NCBI GenBank assembly: GCA_037893245.1 | Contig: JBAIAA010000119.1 | Span: forward strand, 496,001-560,000 | Source: Crossaster papposus | Lineage: Eukaryota > Echinodermata > Asteroidea > Velatida > Solasteridae | Length of the DNA: 64,000 nucleotides | Direction of reading: 5' to 3' | In this document: one piece after another, positions 57,301-64,000 of the stretch | How the letters are laid out: each line of letters starts with the position of its first letter | Numbering within the stretch: position 1 is the first letter of the stretch | Notes under the pieces: model-generated | The model's input: the letters and a program-made list of their open reading frames with translations, nothing else | Database searches by the model: none | Told to the model about the DNA's origin: nothing | Position numbers and translations under genes: made by a program

Positions 57301-59823
57301 GTTAGAGGCAAAGATTAGGGCGGGGCATCAGAAGATGAAGGAAGTGGCCAAGATGCATAGGAAGGTGAGGGCAATGTTAAGACTAACTCTAGGGTGGAGG
57401 AGTTAAAGACAGAGATTAGGGCGGGGCATCAGAGGACGGAGGAAGTGGCCAAGATGCATAGGAAGGTGAGGGCAATGTTAAGAATAACTCTAGGGTGAAG
57501 GAGTTAGAGGCAGAGATTGGGGCGGGGCATCAGAGGATGGAGGAAGTGGCAAAGATGCATAGGAAGGTGAGGGCAATGTTGAGACTAACCCTAGGGTGGA
57601 GGAGTTAGAGTCAGAGATTAGGGCGGGGCATCAGAGGACGGAGGAAGTGGCCAAGATGCATAGGAAGGTGAGGGCAATGTTAAGACTAACTCTAGGGTGG
57701 AGGAGTTAGAGGCAGAGATTAGGGCGGGGCATCAGAGGATGGAGGAAGTGGCCAAGATGCATAGGAAGGTGAGGGCAATGTTGAGACTAATCCCTAGATG
57801 CCCAAGAATCCAACTCCAGATTTCTCTGTGATAGACTCGGTACTAAATAGTTTAGCTCTTTGGTTTGGACGTATGTATAAACCTCCTAAAAATCAGATTC
57901 CATTCACAAATGTTCCCAAATGTTTTCTTTCCTTTTGTTCCTCTTCCTGCAGAAGAAGAGGAAATACCAAAAGGTAGTCGACCATCTAAGAGAGAAAGTG
58001 CAATTATTGGAAGCTAAGAAAGAAGAACTCAAACTTGAGAAGCAGGCACTGAGGTGAGTATACCAGGAATGAAAACACAAACTGACGTGTACTTCATGCT
58101 AGATAAATTAACCCTGACTCTTCCTAATCCTTTGAAATCCACCTGAAGGGCTTAACCCTAAATCCCTAGGGTGTGTGGAAAATCTTATTAAAATTGGAGG
58201 ATTCAGGTCTGTTAGGGTTAAAAATCAAATTTTCAAGTTAACGTGGGCAAGTTTATTCACAATTTGCTATTCATTGGATTGGAATAAGTTTATACTAAGA
58301 GGTAGTCGGGTTTTCTAGTTCGCCGGTTTAGACTTATCGAGATTTCACTGTACAGCATTCATAGAGCTAAAACTTTGTCAGGTTTGTTGTCAAGCACCAA
58401 TCAACTTATGCTGCTTCAAACAAATTGAAACGATAAAAATGCGCAATAAGCCATTTGCGAGTTAAATTTAAATAACATCTGGTACACTGACGTACTTTAA
58501 CCCTAACCCTCCAGGGTATTTTGGCTAGAAACCCTGCCAGATACTTTGTCACATTGACTTGTGTGCAGAGTCCAGCAAGGTCAAGCAGTCACCACAGATG
58601 CACTGTGCTGGATATGGCAGGGTTAGGGTTAAATGCTTGGTAGGTTTTAACTTTGAATTCTCCAAACTAACGACACTGTTGCTATATCACATAATTCGGG
58701 GCAAGCTCTTGCATAGTTATACGTAAGAGACGCTCAGCACCATTACATTGTTCACAATGGGTGAGAATTGGACAAAGACACCAGACCATTCCAGAGCTGG
58801 GGGTTGCTAGCGTAAGGCTTGCCCCGAATCACGTGATATAGTAACAGTCTCTTTGGTCTGAAGAATTCAAAGTTAATGGGCCAAGCATGTTGAGCAAGTC
58901 AGTGTACCAGATGCTACTTAAATTGAACTCGCAAATGGTTTATTGACAAATGGTAAATTATAACGTGATTAAGTCTGGTTTAGCTCCGTAAGTGGAGTGT
59001 CGGTACAATTTCTCAAATCTCGCAGGTTGAGATTTCGGTCTGACCACTTTCTTGGTAAACCCACTGATATCCTTAGAGACTTACAACGTCGTCATACTGA
59101 GTTCAGGAGTCTCTTAGTAGGAGCTAACGCTACCTTACCTCTGGTTTCCTTTCTTTGACTAACAGGAATAAGATTCCCAAGGAGACATACACCAAAGCTG
59201 TCCAGCGTCTTAGAGACTTACAACGTCGTCATACTGAGTTCAGGAGTCTCTTAGTAGGAGCTAACGCTACCTTACCTCTGGTTGATGTGACGGGTCCAGT
59301 AGATGCATCCACACCGTTTGGCAGAGTGGCAGCGGAACAGGTACAACCATCTTTAATGAGGGTAACCCATCCAGCAGAAGCTAATCATTTGGGGCCCTCA
59401 GTAGAGAGAAGAGCATGAAAAGAAGGTACAGTTTTAGAGGTGGGAGGAAAAACCCCAGAAGAATATCCTGGGGAAAACCCACGGATTCAGGCAGGGACTG
59501 AAAACCCAATCCACATATTGGCCCAGACGGGATTCAAACCCGGGTCATAGAGGTGGAAGGCGAGGAAAGAACCGCTACGCCAACCTGACTCATTTATCTA
59601 TCAATTCAACTGTTTTCCCTGTCATTTTTGAAACATTTTTATTGATTTTTCTTTGTGTTTCCAGGAGAGACTTCACCATGAAGACCTAACGATGATCCAA
59701 CGTCGCCTTGACGACCTGAAAGAAAACCAGAAACTCCAGATGGATGCGTTGCTAGGCGACGCACCCCTTGGCTCTAGGATTGACATCCTGTCTCCTTGCA
59801 GTGATGAGGACAAGGAGAACTAA
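45189..59823 (+). CDS. CEP83: CEP83 (CCDC41) centrosomal protein orthologue, 12 coding exons, complete
   Basis: Joining 45189-45373, 47332-47482, 48092-48316, 49095-49218, 49657-49781, 50867-51113, 51958-52102, 54809-54958, 55285-55648, 57953-58053, 59166-59340 and 59665-59823 gives 2151 nt, 716 residues plus TAA. All introns are GT-AG and every phase closes. Vertebrate CEP83 is about 700 residues, and the whole length aligns colinearly with what I know of it: an N-terminal block with [12 protein letters not shown] and [10 protein letters not shown] (residues ~36-61), [17 protein letters not shown] (~152-168), a long charged coiled coil, [11 protein letters not shown] (~588-598), and a C-terminal [12 protein letters not shown] block (~624-635). 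No membrane segment or signal peptide is seen. The family localises to distal appendages of the mother centriole, where it recruits CEP89, SCLT1, FBF1 and CEP164 and docks the centriole to membrane. The start ATG has a strong context (TCACCATGG). Residues 714-716 are K-E-N. The introns are heavily expanded by tandem repeats. Confidence 0.95.
45611..45787 (+). repeat. R4 repeat, two tandem units in CEP83 intron
   Basis: Two ~95-bp units, each with TAGTTTG..ATAACACCATGTG or its variant and the hairpin GGTTCTGAAAAGAACC; same unit as 15893-15975. Confidence 0.7.
45829..47280 (+). repeat. 20-bp minisatellite, about 72 units, CEP83 intron
   Basis: Unit GTAYTTCAATTKGATTGCTA (20 bp; a 21-bp TTTGG form also occurs). 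Unit types GTACTTCAATTTG, GTACTTCAATTGG and GTATTTCAATTGG alternate in blocks. The array ends 51 bp before the next exon. Confidence 0.97.
47332..47482 (+). CDS. CEP83: CEP83 coding exon (residues 62-112)
   Basis: Starts after TTTCAAG and ends ACACAG|GTCAGC, 151 nt, so the phase-2 start completes Lys62 and the exon ends in phase 0. Encodes a charged helical stretch beginning [14 protein letters not shown] and ending ELEEVKTQ, matching the family coiled coil directly after the LKAEHT motif. It sits 50 bp downstream of the 20-bp minisatellite that fills the intron. Confidence 0.93.
47698..47790 (-). mobile_element. M5 repeat end fragment (CEP83 intron)
   Basis: CACCTATAGAAATTGCCCTG, GTCTCCATTGTGTTCAGGTC, TCCACAGGG match the M5 end at 17440-17505. 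Confidence 0.5.
48092..48316 (+). CDS. CEP83: CEP83 coding exon (residues 113-187)
   Basis: Acceptor TTTGTAG, donor GAG|GTATGT, 225 nt, phase 0 to 0. It contains the best-conserved family segment, [20 protein letters not shown] followed by [17 protein letters not shown], which is how I recognised the gene. Confidence 0.95.
48684..49022 (-). mobile_element. SINE S2 (tRNA-derived, Leu/Ser-like head) in CEP83 intron
   Basis: Minus strand: head GTCGTGGTCTCGTGGTCTGG, B box GGTTGTGGGTTCGAGTCCGG, body, and a (TTA)n tail at 48694-48712. Its tail resembles the insert at 7379-7440. Confidence 0.7.
49095..49218 (+). CDS. CEP83: CEP83 coding exon (residues 188-228 plus split Gly)
   Basis: Acceptor GTAAAG, donor AAG-G|GTAAGC, 124 nt, phase 0 to 1. 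Encodes [11 protein letters not shown] through LHLKVKG, matching the family region ending in QKLKG. The acceptor has only a modest pyrimidine tract (TTGTTTCTCATTGTCTG). Confidence 0.9.
49295..49510 (+). mobile_element. SINE S1 copy in CEP83 intron
   Basis: B box GGGTTCAATTCCCGGCC, GGATTGGGTTTTCAGTCC, GGGGTTTTCCTCCCACCTC, CTTCTCTACGGGTTTCTTCC. Confidence 0.7.
49657..49781 (+). CDS. CEP83: CEP83 coding exon (residues 229-270); donor amplified downstream
   Basis: Acceptor TTTGTAG, donor CTTGAG|GTAGGT, 125 nt, phase 1 to 0. Encodes [13 protein letters not shown] to LTTIKALE; the next exon continues AEKES, giving the family-like LEAEK junction. The last ~18 nt and the donor are the seed of the 35-bp array that follows. 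Reading past the native donor meets TAA after five codons, so use of any downstream donor copy would bring in a premature stop. Confidence 0.93.
49764..50365 (+). repeat. 35-bp tandem array made from an exon end plus its 5' splice site
   Basis: Unit ACCATCAAGGCACTTGAG + GTAGGTCAAATAAAATA. The first unit's left part is the last coding sequence of the exon ending at 49781. Donor-like junctions fall at 49782, 49817, 49852, 49887, 49923, 49958, 49993, then every 35 bp from 50028 to 50343: 17 in all, 16 with GT intact (the one at 50028 reads AT). Confidence 0.95.
50867..51113 (+). CDS. CEP83: CEP83 coding exon (residues 271-352 plus split Gly)
   Basis: Acceptor TTCTTCCCAG, donor GAAG|GTAAGA, 247 nt, phase 0 to 1. 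Encodes the coiled coil from [14 protein letters not shown] to [14 protein letters not shown]. The matching vertebrate segment has the same SELERER and ELDG spacing. Its last ~50 nt and donor are repeated three more times downstream. Confidence 0.93.
51065..51456 (+). repeat. Four-fold ~112-bp duplication of an exon end plus donor
   Basis: The exon end GCTGGCCAACGAGCTAGAAG and donor GTAAGA recur downstream: junctions at 51114 (native), ~51229 (GTAAG changed to TTAAG), 51341 (GTAAGA) and 51453 (GTAGCT). Confidence 0.9.
51540..51765 (+). repeat. Degenerate TTACATTACTGGTC array upstream of exon at 51958
   Basis: About nine copies of ATTACATTACTGGTC-like words at 17-35 bp spacing, on the plus strand, 190 bp upstream of the exon. 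Confidence 0.75.
51958..52102 (+). CDS. CEP83: CEP83 coding exon (residues 353-400)
   Basis: Acceptor AATAATCAG, donor CACAA|GTAAGT, 145 nt, phase 1 to 2. Encodes [13 protein letters not shown] to KINKLEQHK; the family counterpart reads SDNEILK and later VQAAKEE, aligned here with IQAAREEE. A long array of 55/56-bp repeats starts at intron position +5. Confidence 0.92.
52107..54335 (+). repeat. 55/56-bp minisatellite, ~40 units, starting at intron +5
   Basis: Two unit types: CCTAGATTGATAAAACTGGC (56 bp) and CCTGAATTGGTAAACTGGC (55 bp), sharing GATGTCTGCCTTACAAGAAC. Private variants recur at fixed offsets: TAGTTGTCTACCTTAC at 52441 and 52943, GGATGTTTGCCTTACCAG at 53555 and 53943, showing block duplications of about nine and seven units. 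Confidence 0.97.
54809..54958 (+). CDS. CEP83: CEP83 coding exon (residues 401-450)
   Basis: Acceptor GATTTGCAG, donor CTCAG|GTGAGC, 150 nt, phase 2 to 2. Encodes [20 protein letters not shown] to DLLGLR, matching the family LELENRLADLEKMK segment. Confidence 0.93.
55285..55648 (+). CDS. CEP83: CEP83 coding exon (residues 451-572), longest exon; 3' end amplified
   Basis: Acceptor GTGCTTAG, donor AGGAAG|GTGAGG, 364 nt, phase 2 to 0. Encodes a Q/E-rich coiled coil with no repeats inside the native protein. The final 72 coding nt ([14 protein letters not shown] to KMHRK) plus the donor and 29 bp of intron form a 101-bp unit repeated about 22 times downstream. I chose the first donor because the next exon then continues KKRKYQKV, as in the family. 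Confidence 0.9.
55577..57787 (+). repeat. 101-bp array, ~22 units, seeded by the end of an exon plus its donor
   Basis: Each unit carries 72-73 bp equal to the end of the exon at 55285-55648 (GAGGAGTTAGAGNCNGAGAT to CATAGGAAG), the donor GTGAGG and GCAATGTTAAGACTAACTCT-AG. The donor GT is kept in nearly all units; most exon-like parts stay open in the original frame although the second unit has a TAG. Confidence 0.96.
57953..58053 (+). CDS. CEP83: CEP83 coding exon (residues 573-605)
   Basis: Acceptor CTCTTCCTGCAG with a strong pyrimidine tract, donor CTGAG|GTGAGT, 101 nt, phase 0 to 2. Encodes [20 protein letters not shown] and [13 protein letters not shown]; the last block is highly conserved in CEP83. 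Confidence 0.95.
58446..58943. mobile_element. ~500-bp foldback element in CEP83 intron
   Basis: Ends CCATTTGCGAGTTAAATTTA and inverse, extended by ATCTGGTACACTGAC. Inner parts also pair: GGTTTTAACTTTGAATTC with GAATTCAAAGTTAATGGGCC and TTCGGGGCAAGC with GCTTGCCCCGAA. No coding capacity. Confidence 0.75.
59072..59146 (+). repeat. Exact 75-bp copy of coding sequence from the following exon
   Basis: Identical at all 75 positions to 59209-59283, 137 bp downstream inside the exon at 59166. It has no flanking acceptor in the same position and is followed by the pyrimidine tract TTTCCTTTCTTTGAC of that exon's acceptor. Confidence 0.9.
59166..59340 (+). CDS. CEP83: CEP83 coding exon (residues 606-664)
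   Basis: Acceptor TTTGACTAACAG, donor GAACAG|GTACAA, 175 nt, phase 2 to 0. Encodes [19 protein letters not shown] followed by [10 protein letters not shown], the conserved C-terminal family block, then a less conserved Pro/Thr-rich linker. The donor at 59341 was chosen because the next exon then gives [10 protein letters not shown] in frame, like the family EEQ-(R)EL junction. Bases 59209-59283 are identical to 59072-59146 upstream. Confidence 0.9.
59425..59592 (-). mobile_element. SINE S1 copy in last CEP83 intron
   Basis: Minus strand GAGTCAGGTTGGCGTAGCGG, B box GGGTTTGAATCCCGTC, CAATATGTGGATTGGGTTTT; the head is well preserved. Begins right after the alternative read-through end of the exon at 59166. 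Confidence 0.75.
59665..59823 (+). CDS. CEP83: CEP83 last coding exon (residues 665-716) and stop
   Basis: Acceptor GTGTTTCCAG, 159 nt including TAA at 59821-59823. Encodes [20 protein letters not shown] and a C-terminal tail [10 protein letters not shown]. The acidic serine tail and terminal K-E-N are visible, but I assign them no function. Confidence 0.93.
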   Translation, partial: ERLHHEDLTMIQRRLDDLKENQKLQMDALLGDAPLGSRIDILSPCSDEDKEN

Positions 59824-61725
59824 AGCAGGGTACCTGTCTGCGATCGTAGAAATCTTGACAAAATTATCAGGGATGTTTAAAGATGGGACGAAAATATAAA
59901 GAACAACAGCATAACAGATGGCATGCCGTCAGTCATCTTAGGGATTTTTCAAAACCTTCGTCCTTCGCGTTGGCTTCACAGCTTAGCCTTCGATACCCGA
60001 ATCACTAAGAAGCAAATAGAAATGGAAGCAGATGGAAATATTCAAACTTTGGGGCTCATATCAATCAATTGAATGTTTCTAAAGCACAACATGCACCAGA
60101 ATGTGGCTAGAGTTCTTTGAAGGGTTTGACATAATTGCTCTGAATATTGATTTTCCCACAAGTTTAATTGTAGCTAAAAACTTATAAAAACACATAATGT
60201 ATCAACGTTATCTTGTGTAATATCAACAGCATTCCGTTAAAAGCCAACATCTATGCAGACAGCAATACCTACTAACATTCCATGATGCATTAAAAGCTGA
60301 ATATCTTTTGTACATTGTATTCATGACAAAAATGCTGCACTCGTAAACATGAAACGGTTGTACGTTAGTGTGAATGTGCTCTTGTATTAGTGTGCAGTTT
60401 GTGGTTCATTCTTATATTGGATATATTTTTATGTTATCAAGTTTTTTGCCGTGTGTGTCATTGTCATATAAACTCACAAAAAGTATCGAGACGCTTAAAA
60501 ATAATTCAATATTTAATGGCTCGGAAGGGTATGGATTAATCGAAGCAAATAACCCAGTGCATAATTTTGTTCTGCGTATGTTGACACCTCGATTGTTGAG
60601 ATACAATGTTGCGGAGCGGAGTTATTGTCATTTCAATGGTCGTAGATCCAGTTTCAAAAGTGACAATCATCCCTATAGAAGTACGGTTTGCATTATTGTT
60701 TTGAATGATCAGGTTTATGTCCGTTGCATTTGTGTACACGTGTGTAAAGCATAAACCTGATCATTCAAAACAATAATGCAAACCGTACTAGGGATGATTG
60801 TCACTTTTGAAACTGGATCTACGACCATTGAAATGACAATAACTCCGCTCCGCAACATCGTATCTTAACAATCGAGGTGTCAACATACGCAGAACAAAGT
60901 TATGCACTGGGTTATTTGCTTCGATTAATCCATACCCCTTCAGGCCGTTAATTATTGGCTCATTTTTAAGTGTCTTGATACTTTTTTGTGATGGCTATAT
61001 TATTTATTCAAGTACACGTTGAGATGTGAATCAATAAGATGCATAAGAACAGACATATTTAGACTTGAAAGCAAGTGAACAAAATCATGTTAGTTTGTGG
61101 GAAATATTTGTTATTATAAGTTTTCTTTAGGGGTGGATATTCTAATGATGTTGATAATAACAAGAACAGCTGGGGGGAAATGAAAAGATTGTTAATATTG
61201 GTTGATGGCACAGGAAAACCCTTGCCTCCCCCTTAACAAGCACATGAAACATTCAAGGCGGATTGTGGGGGGTTTGCTTGGGGTTCGTCATGTTGTGCCT
61301 CACAGATATGACTTGATTTGAGGCCATTTTTGATATTAGCATAAATGAATCTGGGCATACCATCACTGTACATAGAACCCTATGGTACAATTGTTTTTAC
61401 ATGTAAATGTACTTAAGTTGGTGCCCTTTTACAAAGTATCTTGTGTAAAGTTATAGTAACCTTCCCAAGTCCTACAAAATCCTCCAACCCTGGCTGGTTT
61501 TGAAAGGCAGGCTTTAATTTGAATCCATGGAGTAACCATAGGATTTACTGGCCATATTTTCTATCAGATGTGAAATATGTACACAAGATGGACATAATAT
61601 TGCAACAATGAAATAAAATAAAACAGTAATTCTCAAACACGAATACGAGCATGCAGTGTGCAAGTTGGTGCATTCATTTTGACTTGTGTAATTAATGGTG
61701 TATATAAATAAAACGAAAACCAAAC
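59824..61725 (+). other. CEP83: Probable CEP83 3' UTR with AATAAA signals
   Basis: No exon is seen after the stop. AATAAA hexamers occur at 61612-61617 and 61707-61712; either could end the transcript. A ~240-bp-arm foldback element (60474-60991) lies inside. Apart from that foldback I see only unique AT-rich sequence. The extent is an inference from the polyadenylation signals. Confidence 0.45.
60474..60991. mobile_element. Foldback MITE with ~240-bp arms in probable CEP83 3' UTR
   Basis: Left arm 60474-60719 (TCACAAAAAGTATCGAGAC ... AATGATCAGGTTTAT) and right arm 60751-60991 are near-perfect inverses, with a 31-nt loop. Outer parts are more diverged than the inner ~190 bp. The termini and possible TA flanks fit a Tc1/mariner-type MITE, an inference. 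Frames within it on both strands are artefacts of the inverted repeat. Confidence 0.85.
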
Positions 61726-64000
61726 TACAAAATATAGAACCAAAAGCTCTGTTTTAATGAAATGGAATGTTCAATTTAACTCTTTACCTACAGACTTATT
61801 TTAAGAATGTCGTTACAATCAGCTACTATATGAGGTCTTAGCTGATTCTCTGCCGCAGACAAAGAGTTAAATTAAGAGCAGTAGCAAAAATAGATATTTC
61901 TTCATCCAAATAAAAAGCAAAATAATATGTAAATAACGCAAATTTACAGCTTTCAATGCAATCAATAAAACTAATTTTATACTTAAAAATTAAGATATCA
62001 AAACCAAATGCAGTAAAGTTAACAAAAAAGTCTATCTTAACATTGGGTTAAAGAATATGTAGTGGTTTCAAAAACATAATTGTATGCATAATTATATGCA
62101 TATGCAATATACTCTTACATATTCATGATACAGTAGTCTTGCACTGCCATTGGTCGAAGGGTTTCCAACACATTTTAAAATGACAGTAATAGTTAAACAC
62201 AATGAATACATAAAATTGAAGGGTGTCAAATTAGACGCTAGTGCTTTTTGTTACACGAATGGGAAAAGACAAGACAATCTTAACAGAAGGGTTAAGTAAT
62301 TTTGATAAAAATGCCAAAAGTAAAAACTTTTTATAATTAAATTAAAAACAAAGTCTTGCCTTATTCTTAAAAAAAATGCAACTTAAATGCTGAAATATAA
62401 GAGAAATTCAATTGAAAAAATTGGAATGGTATACGAACACATTATTTTGTTACTTAAAAATATTTTCAATGATCTTACAAATGTGGAAAAGATTGATAAA
62501 AATACACCTCGTGCTGAGCGTCAGTAAGTACTAATTTTGTTTTTCGTTAATAAACTGCATAATTATAAATGGAAGTACATGTACAATAATACATAAGTCC
62601 TTTGAAATTTGCATAATATACAATATGATCTTAATTATGATTGGAGCACAAATATTTACAGAATTAAGCCACATGCACTGTCTTAATCTACAATTGCATA
62701 ATTTCTGGATTAAAATATTCTTTTAAGGAATCAGTGATAAACACACTATAAAGAAGAAACTTTAGTAAAATTTGAAGAGTCTTTAAAAAACAAATTGTTA
62801 TATCTATCAACTATTTCCAATCATCCTAGACCGAGTCATCACACGTTTATTGCCTGAAGTTTTCTTTGTTTCAATCACTCAAGTGACAACACTGTTCACT
62901 TTAAAGTACTGCATACCACCTGTTGTTGCAAAGAGTGAGTCAGAAAGATTAGTACCCAATTAAAAACAAATTAAGACAGGATGTTGAACATAGTACATGA
63001 CCGGAAACTCGTTAATTATTGGGCACAATATGAGCTGGAAACGTTTCAGAAAACCATTCGTGCTAAATGTAAGGCTATCTGCTGCATGAAACATCATGAT
63101 ACGTAACAAAACAAAAGTTAAACCTGACGTAACAGTTTTATACCCCGATTCAGTGATTAGTGGACACAAATTGATTTTAATATAAAAAAAAAAATGTCCT
63201 TTTTGTTGGGTACCCATCATTCCGACTCGCTCTGTATATAACAAATGTTACATAACACGTAAATAAATGTACATGTACATCAGACCAATCAGTTTATGAG
63301 CAGTTCAGACTATCCATAAATTGGTGTTGGAACCAGGGTCCAATAAGCTGTATTCCTGCTCGAATGAGTGCGCTGTAACAACGCCATTTTCTGCGAACCA
63401 ACATTAGCACAATTCTGTTGGAACTAGTTAAGTAACTTAACTTTAATCTAAAAACTTAATGTTGGAATAGTGTTATTGTTTCGCTGTAGGAAGGTTTAAA
63501 CCTATTTCTATTCATTCAAGATGCCATAGAATATGACATATTTGTTCGGTGATATTTTGAAAATGCCTCTATGTAATATGAAATGTATTGAGTAATGAAA
63601 ACTTGCATAGTACCTTGAGTAAAACATAACACACGAGACGTACGTGACCTTTCTTACAAGTCTGATCGGTACACGCTAGGTATACTGGTGTGATTTACTG
63701 TTATTTCTCAGTTTACTTTAAAACAAACAGCGTTTATCTAAACGTTTTAAACCAAAGCTAGGTTCATTTTTGATCAACGCTACAGCTATATGTACAAAAG
63801 CCTGTGAAGACGACAACATTTCCAAAGCTTCCAAAATACAAAATAAATATATTTTCGTACTAGCAATAAGTTATATCTAATAGCTTACATGTACTTATAT
63901 TTACTAATATGTTAACTCTGCTTATAATTTTTCAACGGCAAACAAATGGAGATAACTTGCATAGTTATTTGACACATTCCTGCGTTTTGAAACCTGATTT
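61726..64000. other. AT-rich sequence, no gene recognised
   Basis: No splice-bounded exon, repeat family or RNA gene seen. It could be intergenic or the 3' UTR of a convergent neighbour; nothing decides this. Confidence 0.35.

Noticed and set aside
59341-59418. Extension of the CEP83 exon to a stop at 59416-59418 as an alternative C-terminus
   Set aside because: The donor CAG|GTACAA at 59341 joins in frame to the conserved last exon; the read-through tail has no family match, though retention cannot be excluded.
60374-60754. 126-codon plus-strand frame downstream of CEP83
   Set aside because: Overlaps the left arm of the foldback element; the minus-strand frames mirror it.

Overview
The window is animal genomic DNA: AT-rich, intron-rich and crowded with short inverted-repeat DNA transposons, tRNA-derived SINEs and minisatellites. 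The SINE with a tRNA-like head, the dense MITEs, the abundant ACATGTAC-type words and the two gene families suggest a marine invertebrate deuterostome. An echinoderm is my best guess, but the sequence alone does not prove it. There are no bacterial operons, CRISPR arrays or rRNA genes.

Two protein-coding genes are supported, arranged head to head. On the minus strand, three coding exons (39056-38927, 37672-37275, 30555-30402) encode the signal peptide and most of the prodomain of an ADAMTS-family secreted metalloprotease. Their splice phases agree exactly. The catalytic and thrombospondin exons are not visible; the gene must continue leftwards through at least part of 1-30401. A 33-nt phase-compatible microexon candidate lies at 2677-2645. 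On the plus strand, a complete CEP83 (CCDC41) orthologue runs from a probable non-coding first exon near 43514, through an ATG at 45189, to a stop at 59823. Its 12 coding exons give 716 residues. CEP83 is the distal-appendage protein that docks the mother centriole to membrane at the start of ciliogenesis. The two start codons are about 6.1 kb apart.

Layout: 1-30400, intronic or intergenic DNA filled with mobile elements (a TTAA-flanked MITE family with 11 copies in the window, a GTGACCCG-ended family, two Harbinger-like elements with transposase-like N-terminal remnants, SINEs, G-rich and C-rich tracts); 30402-39056, ADAMTS 5' exons; 39057-43300, the intergenic space between the two genes; 43300-61730, CEP83 with its 3' UTR; 61730-64000, AT-rich DNA in which I see no gene.

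The most unusual feature is CEP83 itself. Five of its introns carry local tandem amplification, and in four places the amplified unit includes or touches exon sequence: 17 copies of the exon 6 end plus its 5' splice site (35-bp unit), four copies of the exon 7 end plus donor (~112 bp), about 22 copies of the last 72 nt of exon 10 plus donor (101-bp unit), and an exact 75-bp copy of exon 12 coding sequence just upstream of its acceptor. A further array of about 40 units starts at position +5 of intron 8. A large near-perfect foldback lies in the probable 3' UTR.
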